Assembly (NCBI GenBank): GCA_033977485.1
Contig: CM066993.1
Location: forward strand, 66,442,864 to 66,506,863
Reading direction: 5' to 3'
Source of the DNA: Hydrangea macrophylla
Taxonomy: Eukaryota > Streptophyta > Magnoliopsida > Cornales > Hydrangeaceae
Length of the DNA stretch: 64,000 nucleotides
The position numbers and the translations under genes were made by a program. The first letter of the stretch is position 1. Every line of letters begins with the position of its first letter. Under the pieces are notes generated by a model that was not told the DNA's origin, ran no database searches, and worked only from the letters and a program-made list of their open reading frames with translations. Positions 36,877-50,423 of the stretch are shown here, in pieces.

Positions 36877-38105
36877 TTATTCTAGAGCTTGAATCATGGA
36901 CACCCAACCTTGTAGATCACTAGTATCCTCCTTTGGGCCACAAAGATTAGTCTCAACCCAAATTTGTTGAACCAGCCCATTGAGATTGTCCTTGAACCGT
37001 TTTTCTCGTGCCCTTGTAACTGGACCAATTGGCATGTGGTTCGGGTTCGCATTCCACCTTGTGATAGCTGCCATGTTCTCATCATTCCCCTCCTCTGGAA
37101 AAGGATTTGTCCTCAAATCGTCACCTACATCAAAAGGAGATAAATCAGCAACATTAAAAGTAGTACTAACATTATACTCACCAGGCAACTCTAGCTTGTG
37201 GGCGTTGTCATTGATGCGCTCAAGAACTTGAAAAGGACCATCACCTCGGGGAAGCAATTTAGAACGCCTTTGTGCATGAAATCTTTCTTTTCGCATGTGT
37301 ACCCAAACCCAATCTCCGGGTTCAAAGATGATATTGCATCGCCTTTTGTTAGCTTGCGTTGCGTATTGCTCCGCTCTTCGCTCAATATTGAGCCTTGCTT
37401 TCTCATGAATCTGCTTAACAAAATTTGCTTTCTTTTTGCCATCTAAATTAACACACTCAGTCACAAGTAAAGGAGATAAATCCAAAGGAGTTAAAGGATT
37501 AAAACCCTATACAATTTCAAAGGGTAAAAATTTAGTAGCAGAATGGATAGTACGATTATAAGCAAACTCAACATGTGGTAAACATTCTTCCCATATTTTG
37601 ATGTTCTTTTTAATAATAACCCTTAACAAAGTAGATAAAGTCCTATTTACTACTTCTGTTTGACCATCAGTTTGTGGATGACAAGTAGTATAAAATAATA
37701 ACTTAGTCCCCAACTTACACCACAAGGTCTTCCAAAAGTAACTCAAGAACTTAGCATCTCTATCCAAAACAATAGTTCTAGGCATACCATGTAATCTCAC
37801 AATCTCCTTAAAGAACAAATTAGCAATATGTGAAACATCATCAATTTTGTGACATAGAATAAAATGTGCCATCTTGGAAAATCTATCCACAATCACAAAA
37901 ATTGAGTCTCGACTGTGTTTAGTCCTAGGTAAGCCTAACACAAAATCCATTGAAATATCAATTTATGGTTCACTAGGAATTAGAAGAGGTGTGTATAAGC
38001 CATGGGGTTGTACTCTAGATTTTGCTCACCTACATGTGGCACATCTACCACAAATCCTCTCAACATCTTGTTTCAGGCGTGGCCAATAGAAGTATTCTTA
38101 CAAAA
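36877..38105 (-). pseudogene. pol: CRM-like Ty3 integrase region
   Basis: Minus strand. From about 38105 a zinc-finger piece (CGRCATCR) with stops, then an integrase core at 37950-37507 ([47 protein letters not shown]), then the C-terminal domain at 37485-36877 (FEPGDWVWVHMRKERF, GDGPFQVLERIND, FNVADLSPFDVGDDLRTNPF). The last motifs are typical of a widespread plant chromovirus group near CRM/Galadriel. A stop separates core and C-terminus. Gag, protease, RT and RNase H are absent; the fragment ends against plus-strand copia at about 38106. Confidence 0.85.
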
Positions 38106-39297
38106 CGGCTAATGTTTTAACTAGCCCAAAATGTCCCATTAACCCTCAGCTCGCTCTCTTATTATCTGCATATGTCCCTAGTGATTTTTGCGGAGAGGCT
38201 GTCCTTACTGCTGTCAATCTAATTAATAAAATTACGTCCTCTCACTGCTCAGGTCTGTCACCTTTTGAAAATTTGTATGGGCATGTTCCTAATTATTCTT
38301 CCTTAAAGGTGTTTGATTGTACTTGTTTTGTCCTTCGACCTCGTGTAGAGCGTACTAAATTGTCACCAAAGTCTACTATAAGTGTTTTTCTAGGTTATGG
38401 TGAGGGTCAAAAGGGATATCGTTGCTTTGACCCAGTTACTAAGAAACTATATGTCTCTCGCCATATTGTGTTTCTCGAGCACATACCCTTCTTTTCTATT
38501 CCTGATAATCATCATGAGTTGACTAAATCTGATCTCATCCATCTTGACCCATTCTCTGATGATACTGATAGTGTGGCCTCTCGAGCCACATGCACCACTG
38601 ATATTGTCTCACCTTATGGTTCTACTTTTACTGATATTGGTACCTTACCGCCTGATGCTACCTCTCTTCCAGAGGCCACCCAAGCACCTGATGAGGCTGT
38701 GGAACCTCCTCGCTATCCTGCTTGCACTCGTAAGTTCACTCAATCACCTGATTTTGTTTATTCTTGTTATTCGAATTCTTTTGCTTCCTTTTTAACTTCA
38801 ATTTATGATCTCTCTGAGCCTCTGTCCTATAAAGAGGCAGCTCTTGATCCTCTTTGGTAGCAGGCTATGGCAGAGGAACTCTCTGCATTGTATAAGACAG
38901 ATACTTGGAGTTTGGTTCCCTTACCTTCTGGTAAGAGCGCTATTGGTTCTCATTGGGTTTATAAAATCAAAACCAAGTAAGATGAGTCTGTTGAAAGGTA
39001 CAAAGCAAGATTGGTTGCCAAGGGTTTTTCCCAATAGTATGGTATGGATTACGAGGAGACTTTTTCTCATGTTGCTAAAATGACTAATGTTCGTACTCTT
39101 ATTACAGTTGCTTCTGTTCGTCAATGGCATATAACTCAGATTGGATGTTAAAAATGCTTTCTTGAATGGAGACCTCCAAGAGGAGGTTTATATGGTTCCT
39201 CCTCCAGGTGTTCCTTATGGTCCTAGTGAAGTTTGCAGGCTTAAGAAAGCCTTATATGGTCTTAAACAAGCCCCTCTAGCTTGGTTTGAGAAGTTTA
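38106..39297 (+). pseudogene. Copia integrase end to reverse transcriptase fragment
   Basis: Plus strand. The integrase C-terminal region (AVLTAVNLINKI, GLSPFENLYGHVPNYSSLKV, SVFLGYGEGQKGYRCFDP, HIVFLEHIPFF) is followed by a Ser/Thr/Pro-rich linker and the RT start (WSLVPLPSGKSAIGSHWVYK, YKARLVAKGFSQ, YEETFSHVAKM). After a one-base shift near 39125 come [18 protein letters not shown] and [14 protein letters not shown]. There are stops in RT (for example after KIKTK). It is cut at about 39297 by family-A LTR sequence. Confidence 0.88.
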
Positions 39298-39382
39298 TTA
39301 TATATGAGGTTCGAATACTTGATTCACGATTCGGACTTCTATTATGCGATTTTGGGTTTGTCAGGTAGAATGTGACAACACA

Positions 39383-39835
39383 CACTACAAGAAAAAAGGC
39401 TTTTTATGTCACTTAAAAAGTGACATAAATAAGTATTTATGTCACTTTTTTTTCCAGTAAAAAGTGACATAAATGGAGGCGACATAAATGTTTTAAAAGT
39501 GACATAAATGTTTTACAAAAGTGACATAAATGTTTTATAATACCAACACATATGTTAATAAAAAGTGACATAAATACTTAAAAGTGACATAAATACCATT
39601 TTATTTATGTCACTTTTAATCTAAAATGACATAAAAGTATAAAAGTGACATAAATACCAAACAAAATTATTACATCAAATTCTTAAAAGTGACATAAATA
39701 CTGTAAAAGTGACATAAAAACTTTAAAAGTGACATAAATACTTTATAAAAAAGTGACATAAATACTTGATATAAGTGACATAAATGTGTAATTAGTTATG
39801 TTAATTTTTTTAAAAATGACATAAATGTTTTAAAT
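39383..39835. repeat. CACTA left terminal and subterminal repeats
   Basis: Terminal inverted repeat at 39383-39414, then about fifteen copies of AAAGTGACATAAAT or close variants, a few inverted. This is a typical CACTA subterminal region where the transposase-associated DNA-binding protein would bind. Confidence 0.9.
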
Positions 39836-40239
39836 AATACTAATTCAATACCACCCTGTAAAAACAATATACACCACCCTGTACATATATACAATACCAC
39901 TCTGTACAAAATTAAATCCAACTCAATGATCTATTTCAACTACTAAATTTCATCGATTCATCTCAATATCAACCAATTAATTGGAATGAATAAAAAAATA
40001 TACAATCGATCCAAGTCAAGTGCTAAACTAATAACATATGCATATTACATATTCATCAGAAAGTACTAACAAAACTATGAAAGCAACAAAAAAAAATTAG
40101 CCCAACAAAAAAAGTGGTTCGCTTGTTAGAACTTTCCATCAAAATGTGAAACTTTGTACCTACAAAAAAGAAAAAAAGTTTTCATTAATTAGTTGTATAT
40201 ATAAAATAATAAAAGAGTAAAACTATGTTTGGGGGTTTT

Positions 40240-40980
40240 GAGAGACCAAAATGCATTTGGGGACTCAGAATGATGAAAGAGTCATTTTTTCGCATTATTT
40301 GTTAACCATGATTCCGTAATGCATTCTGTTTGTTCCCACAAATTTCTTTAGGTATGTTTGAGGTGTGAGTAAGGTTTCGTGACGTTTGGTTAAGCGGTTT
40401 ACAGTTTCAACCCTAAAAACTCCCAAAACTAAGATTTTTCAAGCCTAAGTGATGAAAAAGTCATTTTTTTTGCATTATTTGTGAACCGTGATTCCGTTAT
40501 GCATTCGGTTAGGTCCCACAAGTTTCTTTAAGTATGTTTGAGGTGTGAGTAAGGTTTTGTGGCGTTTGGTTAAGCGGTTTACCGTTTCACTACTCAAAAT
40601 CTCAAAAACTCAGTTTTTTTAAGTCTAAGTGACGAAAAAGTCATTTTTTCGCATTATTTGTGAACCGTGATTCCGTTATGCATTCGGTTAGTTCCCACAA
40701 GTTTCTTTAGGCATGTTTGAGGTGTGAGTAAGGTTATGTTGCGTTTGGTTAAGCGGTTAATAGTTTCAACCCTCAAAACCCCCAAAATTAAAGTTTTTCA
40801 AGCCTAAGTGAAGAAAAAGTCATTTTTTCGCATTATTTGTGAACCGTGATTCCGTTTTGCATTCCGTTAGTTCCCACAAGTTTTTTTAGACTTGTTTGAG
40901 GTACGAGTAAGGTTTCGTGGCCTTCGGATAAGCGGTTTACAGTTATACTACTCAAAATTTCAAAACTAAGCGGTCCCTAT
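40240..40980. repeat. 179-180-bp tandem repeat, four copies
   Basis: Copies begin around AGTCATTTTTTCGCATTATT at 40281, 40460, 40640 and 40819, and each includes TTCCCACAAGTTTCTTTAGG and TTTGGTTAAGCGGTTTAC. Period about 179 bp with scattered substitutions. Confidence 0.85.
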
Positions 40981-41402
40981 CAATTCGGCCTACACTCACT
41001 CTGAAGGAGGCTCTTAGACATTTTGGGTTGCTTTCTACTCTATAAGTGGAAATAAGTTTTTAAGGCAACACCTATGAGCTATATATCATAACTGTCTATT
41101 TTCTATCTAAATACCTCAATATCTTAGCTCAAGTTCCCACTATTGATATGATCTTCAACATGCACTAATGAAATTAACACCCAATTAGTAAACATTACTG
41201 TCAATGAATGACAGTAATGGAAATATGACGCAAACTCCATTGGGTGAGACTTGCATAAAACCTTCAAGAAGCCACAGTCAAATTGGCCCAAATTAAAGTT
41301 GTATTGCCCATTAATAGATGACTAAAAAACTTTTGGGAACAGTGATCAATTTCATACAAATTAAAACATAAAAAATTAAGAAAAAAGGGACCGGATGCAT
41401 AC

Positions 41403-42410
41403 CTCGATAGAAGTTGATAACTTCTTTTCACATATCTTGTTATATTTTTGCTTCTTTGTGGCAGCTTTCAACCTTGCCATGGAAGGCTGTAAATGAATAT
41501 TGTATCAGCGGAAACGAAAATAACAGAAAAATATGATCCTACTCTAAAATTTATGTAACTTGAGTTTTCATTACTTATTTTGTAAATAACTTGAGTTTTG
41601 GATATGTTATTTACATGAGTTTTCATTACTTATTTTGTAAATAACCTGAGTTAAATAACCTGAGTATTACAACTTGCATAGCGTGCGGTACCTGTTAATT
41701 TTTTGTTCTCCCTACACGAACAGGTAAATGGAAATTGGAGAAGGTATTTCTTATCTCATGCACGACAAAAGTCAAAATAAAAGTATTAGGAGTACTTCTT
41801 CGCACATGAACCAATTTTACGAAGTTGAACAGAATATCATATTATCAGTACAAAAGACATGACAACTAGAAAATAGAAAAGATAGTTGATAAAGATATCT
41901 CTTATTTCAATTATAGTTCCTATAAAACTTTGGAAACAGTTATTGTCAATAAAGTTTTCTTGTCCCAACAAATACATTCTCAGAAAGCACTTAACAAACA
42001 CTAACAGAGTAAAAATGAGCACGTATCAGAATATTTGCAAACCAAAATATTAACACGAGTTAAAATAAGCTGGCAGGTATCAGGTAACAAATTTGCACAA
42101 AAAAGCTGGCAGATAAATGGCAAGGACCTGTAAGGAATGTGGCGATTGGTCGTAGAATCCCGACATCTCGTTGCAAGTCCAAAATCAATAATGTATACCT
42201 GACGGGAGCATTATAAAGACAAGAACATGAGAAACCAAAAAGATGAAAGAAAGGAAAGCCCCAGCCGTTCATGTCAATGGATATATAGGGTACAAGTGAA
42301 GCAGTTTCTTTTACCAGATTTGCTTTTTGACCAAGACCCATGAGAAAGTTATCAGGTTTAATGTCCCTATGCAGAAACCCTTTAGAATGCACATATTCGA
42401 TTCTTGTTAT
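41403..42410 (-). pseudogene. Captured casein kinase 1 gene fragment, three exons
   Basis: Minus-strand exons with splice signals. Exon 1 (42410-42315) encodes [20 protein letters not shown] and GLGQKAN, the catalytic loop (HRD variant with Lys and Asn) of plant CK1-like kinases. Exon 2 (42198-42128) encodes [19 protein letters not shown], including the DFG motif. Exon 3 (41486-41403) encodes LKAATKKQKYNKICEKK, with an apparent one-base loss at its start. Donors and acceptors (GTAAAAG, CAG; GTATGC) are at expected places. The N-lobe and the segment between exons 2 and 3 are missing, so no working kinase can result. A GA microsatellite (42414-42450) lies at the exon 1 acceptor. In full genes the kinase phosphorylates acidic Ser/Thr sites. 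Confidence 0.85.
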
Positions 42411-42411
42411 C

Positions 42412-42453
<42 letters not shown>

Positions 42454-43992
42454 TAGGGAGAGAGAGATTTATTAAAATCAGCCAATTATGTAACGAACTT
42501 CGTTCAATGAGCATGAACATTTCCACTAATTTCATATCAGGACAAGTGCCCCAAAACAGGAAAAGTTCGGTAATTTATGGACAATAGGAAATTTCTCATT
42601 TATAATCACAAGTGGCCATAGCCTGTAGCCAATTTTGGTGAGCTGGTAGAGTTAAACCAGTACATGAATTCTAGGTTAGTTGCTCATGGCCATTTAGTCA
42701 ATGATTTGCTTTGGTACCCAAATTGATATAAATATATTGTAAAGATACCTGTAAGGAGCTAACCTATAAGCTGCCATCATCACTTCGGATCTTGTCTGTT
42801 TTATTGAACCGACTTTCTAAACTACAAGAACTCGAGTAATGGACAGTATTACTGCTGCACATAGCACATATGGAAAAAGGTATTAAAAAAAGTTAGAATA
42901 AATTTGGCTATGATCATAGAATGAAACAAAGAAGAGAAGCAAGAAAATCAAGGAAATAATTTAAGTCAGAGCATACAACCGCTGAGCCACACACAGTAGA
43001 AGTCATAGGGATCTGATACTTAAACAGAATACATGAACAAAATTCCCAACATGAAACACCTTGGCTTCTGCATCCAGTAATTATACCCCTGCAGAGTCAT
43101 TTTTGAACCCTCTATATAACTCTACATGAAAGCCTCATGATGAACCACCTCCAATTAACAATACCCGATTGCAATTTTGTCTATTTCATGGAGAAAAAAA
43201 AACAAAGAATATATTGAAACAGAAATCTAAAAAGAACCCATTGATCTGCAGATGCACTTTGAAAATCTCTTAAACAGAAGTTAAAAGAACACTATCAATT
43301 ATAATGAGATGTGGAATAAGAAGATGTCCTATTGGACCTGTGAGCAAATATGGACAAACAAACTCATCAATGCACAACTACCAGTCATTTTCATCATACA
43401 CATTAGAACAGCCCATACAGTCAATTTGTCAAAAACAAAAACAAAAAACATGGTAGCCTTCAGACTCGCACATGTTTTCTCACACTTGTTAACCCGAGCT
43501 ATTGCCATTGAACCATATTGTGGTCTATCTTTCATAATCTTTAGACACTATGGATTTCTGAGATTAGAAGTCAATTTCAAGGAATATGCCATCTCTTAAG
43601 AGTTAAGACATTCTTTTTTCTCATTCTCTCTCGGGATAAGAAGAGATGTATCTCTCTCCTAACCACTGCTCAACTTTGAGAAATGGGATGAGTAAGATGG
43701 AGTTCCAAATCATTTTATTTCTTCAGGTTTTATGAACTACGCCTAAAAATTGTGCCATCTCGTTGCTGCACCATTTCAACAGGCAGGTGCAGTGAAACTT
43801 CACCTAGATGGAGCCATGGTGGAAAGTACAACAGAGTAGAATATTCAACTAGACAACGATAAGTGCCCTGGGTAATCCTTTTGAAAAATCAAAATACCCA
43901 TTTACAAGAAAATATATTACTTGAAATACATTGAGGCAAGTTCTAGCAACAGACTGTAGCAACAAAGATTTAGTCCAGAAGGAATTCGACTA

Positions 43993-45809
<1,817 letters not shown>

Positions 45810-45992
45810 CTTTCACATTATATAAATAGAAATGTTAAGAAAGCACGAGATCATTTAGTTAGTAACTACGTACATGTATGTATTATATTTAAATATAGTT
45901 CCAAATGTGTTTATGAATTTTGTAGCATTTAATCCATTTGCTACAACTATTTGCATAAGTTCTGATATATGTTCTATTATTTAGGATAAAAA

Positions 45993-46304
45993 GAAAGCAC
46001 GAGGATAAAAAGAAAGAAGGAAATGAGAGCATTATTTAGGATGCGACAGATATTAAAAGTACAAACCACCTAAATGTCAGTGAGAGAGCATGAAGCTCAT
46101 GAGCAAATGACTGCCTCCAAAAATAAGGTGGAAAGTAAGCAAGAAAAACAAAGGGCCAAACTAATTCATCACCACATTGTAGCTGCAATTGAAAGTAAAA
46201 AATAATACCAAAGAATATGTTTAAGAAAGCATGAGGATAAAAAGAAAGAAGGAAATGAGAGCATTATTTAGGATACAACAGATATTAAAAGTACAAACCA
46301 TTTC
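45993..46304. repeat. Direct duplication of about 80 bp inside CACTA
   Basis: AGAAAGCACGAGGATAAAAA through GTACAAACC at 45993-46072 recurs at 46224-46304 with a handful of substitutions. Confidence 0.8.
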
Positions 46305-46683
46305 AGTTTAGAATTTTATCAAGGTAAGGGATGGCTATTTGCAAATCAGAGGTTGAGTAAATTAAGTGAAACAATATGAATCACTTATGAGCAGTGAAAA
46401 GGGGTTAAGCAAATCCCTATTATATGTTCTATGAAGATTAGCTCCAAAATAGTTAATCAGCCAACATACATGGATTTAGCTTTGATTTGCCTTCTAGGGT
46501 TTCAATCAATCAGCCAACATACATTTAGTCCATTTTAGGGTTTGTTTCTATTTGTACCAGAAGAAGGAGAAGAAGATCTGGGGTTCTATGGTTTGATTCA
46601 ATCTAGAAGAAGAAGAAGAAGAAGATTTGGGGTTCTAGGTTTTGAATCAATCTCGAAGAAGAAAAGAAGAAGAATAGGAGGAA

Positions 46684-46900
46684 TTGTTACCTGCGAGTGA
46701 CGGCACAGTGGAGGACGACGGTGGCGGCAACAGCGGCTATGTGAGTCGGCGGAGATTATACAGAGCCCTGGAGGGGGGTTTGTCAGTGGACGGTCTGAGA
46801 GAGAGAGAGGGAGAGAGGGATGAGGGGCTCCTCTTTCCACAACCCAAAGAGAGAGGGAGGACGGGGTGATGAGGGTTTCTAAAGCAAACATTTTCAATTT
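46684..46900 (-). other. GC-rich possible first exon near CACTA right end
   Basis: A GC-rich stretch in AT-rich surroundings, ending on the minus strand with GTCACTCGCAG followed by GTAACA, a good splice donor. Upstream lies CTCTC-rich sequence, like a plant 5' untranslated exon. It is placed to be exon 1 of a transcript running through the captured exons; no promoter was identified. Confidence 0.35.
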
Positions 46901-46917
46901 CGCGGGGGTTTTAAAAA

Positions 46918-47215
46918 TTTTAACATCTGTTTATTAAAAGTGACATAAAAAATCTAAACTTATTTACAAAATTGCCACCGTGTTTTTATTTATGTCGGTT
47001 TTTTAAAAAGTGACATAAATATTTTATTAGTTATGTCACTTTTACAAATAACCGACATAAATAAAAAAGTATTTATGTCATTTTTTGTAAAAAGTGACAT
47101 AAAAACTTAAAAAGTGACATAAAAAACACTCTTGAGAAATAATTATGTCACTCAAGATAAAAGTGACATAAATGAAATTTTAAAAATGACATAAAAAGCC
47201 TTTTTCCTTGTAGTG
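46918..47215. repeat. CACTA right subterminal and terminal repeats
   Basis: Inverted counterpart of the left end: repeated GTGACATAAA motifs from 46938 onward and the terminal inverted repeat at 47184-47215. Confidence 0.9.
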
Positions 47216-47945
47216 ACAGATAAGTATGATTAAGAATAATGGATTAATGTGATGACGTTAGACGATTTTGGTTCATGTATAAAGTTCGATATCCATTCAT
47301 TTCAATCCGAGTAGTCAGGCCACATGGGAATTGTCATGTATCGATAGTAGTACTAAGTTTAAGTAGGTTTGATAAGTTCTGGGAATGGTACGTGGGAAGA
47401 CGCCTGGTCATGATATGTTTTCACATGTGGTGGATGGTTTATATCATTAACGAGCAGTGGGCAGGACCATATAGTCCTAAGGTAGCCAGATGATCCATGT
47501 TATATCCTTAACGAGTTGTGGATGGTTTATATCCTTAACGAGCGGTATATGGGGGATCACTGGTATATACCGAGGAGTCGTGGTAATAGATTTGATGTGC
47601 TGTTATTCAAAGCATTGTATCCCTGACATGCAGTGGATGGTTTATATCCTTAACGAGCGGGGGATGGACTGATGTGGTGTCCATGAATGAGGTGGATGGT
47701 TTATATCCTTAACGAGCAATGAAAAGAATGATGGTATGTCTATATATGTGAAACGATTGAGTCTGTTTTTTCTAGTCAGAGTAGGTTGATTATCGGTCTT
47801 GGAATAATCAGACGATAAGGGTTGAGTTGCGTGGGAATACAGAAGAGATATTATTTAGTAGAACTATATCTTAGACACTTCAATAACTTGTTATACGTTA
47901 TATCATTGATACCCTGTGAGTTTCTATTCACTCAGCTCTCAGTAA

Positions 47946-48125
47946 GCTGACGGTCGTTATTTCCTGGACATTTCCTGTCCAGATTACCCTGTCCCTTTTA
48001 ATGCAGATAATGGAGCTTATGACGATAGCTACTACCCAGAAGGGGAATACGCAGAGGATGGCCCCACCAATGCCGGTTATGCCAGAGAAGGCTGTCATGC
48101 TGACGACTACCCTTACGCCAGCTGA
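47946..48125 (+). other. LTR-internal Asp/Tyr-rich 60-codon frame, copy 3
   Basis: Plus-strand frame after a TAA, ending HADDYPYAS then TGA. Same length and frame as 21050-21229 and 29276-29455. It differs from copy 1 at about 25 bases between the GAC ATT codons and the stop, about 15 of them third codon positions. Confidence 0.5.
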
Positions 48126-48427
48126 AGATCTGAAGATTTGTTATATCTAGTTTATGTTTCTGTTGTTCTGTTGAACTCTGTTTTGTTTTAGTTAACGGGT
48201 ACTTGGGTATATGTTGTCTCCAGACTTGTTGTGATCCTGTGGACCACACTCTGATGATCTGCAATAGTTAGAACTGTTATATTTCAGTTGATGTTATTTA
48301 CTGTTCCTGTTTGTCTTGTGGATTAGTACTGCGTGGTGTGGATAATTAGTGACTTTCACTTGTCATTCCCTATGGACCCAAAAAGCAAATTTATTTTTCT
48401 CTATTTTTGTTGCTCCGGGGCGTGACA

Positions 48428-48560
48428 AACATTAAAGAGTGCAATCATCAATAAAGGATACATAACATCGAGACCCCCCCCCCCCCCTCTTCCTCCTCTT
48501 GTAGTAACAGGAAAGGGTCCCCACACATCAGAATGAACTAAATCAAATGGTGCAAGAGAA
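48428..48560 (-). pseudogene. Copia integrase scrap
   Basis: Minus strand gives FDLVHSDVWGPFPVTT, then a G-rich expansion (C-run at 48474-48487 on the plus strand), then SFIDDCTL: the first part of a copia integrase core. It abuts the family-A LTR end at 48427 and is about 130 bp long. Confidence 0.7.
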
Positions 48561-48815
48561 GAAGAAATATTTTTATGCAGTCGACTGCTCTCTCGACCAA
48601 GTCAACTGGATCTCATCTGGTATGTATACTTCTATGTTTTTTTTTAAACTCTAAATCCTCTATTCTCTCTCTCAATTTTCAGGCGACTGAAAATCCATGA
48701 CCCCCTTAAGCTCCGATCTCATCTCTCCTTACTCCGCCCACCTCCATCACCACATTAACCCCTACATCTTCATTTCTAGTCCGATCTATATATATATCTC
48801 ATCATCTCTGTGTTA

Positions 48816-50118
48816 ATGGCTACCAAGAAACGCAAGGAACTCGAGGGCCCCTCTTCTCATCCACCAGCAACTCAGTGCCCTTGTCCCATTCCATTCTTCC
48901 TTGACGGTGATAGCAGGCAAATCTACCTTGATAACTTTATGCATCGGAAGATCGTGTTAGGTAAAACTCTTTCCTCTAACTTTTTGAATTCAATCGGCTT
49001 GCTCATTGGCACCCTGTTTGATGGCCTTAGTTGGACTCCTTTCCTTACTATTAACCAACCCATGTACCTCACTATTGTATGTGAGATTTACGCTAATCTC
49101 TCTACCACTCCCGCTAAAATTTCATTTTCTTCTTATGTTCAAGGGGTGAAATTTATTGTTACTCTTGATATTGCTCTCCCTTTTTGGTATTCCCATAGGC
49201 AGCATTTGTACCTATGAAGACAGTAAATGGAATGTAGGTTATGGTTTTAACCCGTTGATTGCTTATAGGCTAGTTTGTGGGAACCCTAAGTTAGTTCATG
49301 CCTCCAAACCCTCTACCTCACAGCTTACTTTTAAGTCCCGTCTCGTCCACCACATGATCACCTACACTCTTCTTCCACATGCAGGTGGTCGAGATTATGT
49401 GTCTTATTTTAATGTCTTTTTACTATGGTGTATTCTAGAAGGGAAAAAGTTTGACTTTCCGACCCTTTTCTACCAACACTTCTGTGAGACACAGAAGAAA
49501 TCAAAAGTCAGCTCCCTTCCTTTTGGCATGGCTCTTACCACCATTTTTCATCACTTCAAGGTCCCACTTGATTATCGTGATCGTCATAATCCATCTTCCT
49601 ATGATATATATTCCATTACCACTCTGGCTTTCATGGGCTATAAGATTGAGGGTGGCGTCTTCGTCCCTAAGACTCCCCATCCTCCAGTTACCCCTCCTCT
49701 TCCTGCTTCTACCACCACTACTGATTCTACCACCACCACTGATCCTACCACCACCACTATCCCGTCTTCTGATATTCCTTCCTCTTCTACCCTACCATCT
49801 CCTCCCTCATCTTTAGCTCCTTCTATTATTGATCTTTCAGAGCAGTTCTCCATTATCACTGCCTCCATCAAGTCTCTCTCCACCACCGTCACTTCCCTTC
49901 ACTCTTCTCTTTTCTCTAGCATCTCTAACCTCTCCTCTACTGTCGCTTCTCATTATGACACTCTTGGTGCCGACATTTTGGAGATTGGATCCGTTGTCGA
50001 CGTTCTTCGCACCTCCACTGCTGCTACTCAGGAGTTGGTAGATCGTCGCTTATCACAGATGCAGTCAAGTCTTGATGATGCTCGAGACGACATTCGTATG
50101 ATTCAAACTCGATTCTAG
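48816..50118 (+). pseudogene. Gag-like putative plant transposon protein with one frameshift
   Basis: The frame from 48816 (MATKKRKELEG, a basic start like a nuclear signal) gives CPIPFFLDGDSRQIYLDNF, YLTIVCEIYANLS and FSSYVQGVKFIV. At the run of five T in CTCCCTTTTTGG (about 49180) the frame shifts by one base, after which FGIPIGSICTYEDSKW, LVHHMITYTLLPHAGGRDYV and SSLPFGMALTTIFHHF follow to the stop at 50118. The order matches the putative plant transposon protein domain; the C-terminal 150 residues are a Thr/Ser/Pro-rich linker and a coiled-coil-like region (TATQELVDRR...RMIQTRF). With the single shift ignored the frame is fully open, so decay is recent. Its role in the element is unknown, perhaps structural. 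Confidence 0.7.
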
Positions 50119-50423
50119 ATTTGACGGTCCTGATGATTTTTTTTGGATATAGGCTAGATGTATAGTTGGATAGTTATGTCATTGATAGTCTTTTTGGTGA
50201 ATAGTTAGATGGATGACTTTGTTTTGGAGTAGTACAGGCTTTTTGTATCTATAACATCCCTATTATCTCTTAAACTCGCTATTGATCAATTTATGACAAT
50301 GAATTAACGCTTTTTTTATTATCTTTAAATGTTATCTATGATCTTGTTATTTATATTGATTATGTGTTCCTATTGATATTATTGCTTCTCATGATATTAG
50401 TATATATTTGATTGTGTACTAAC

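Noticed and set aside
42128..42410. Functional protein kinase gene
   Set aside because: Only three short exons are present, the N-lobe with the ATP-binding Lys is missing, and the piece lies within a CACTA element.
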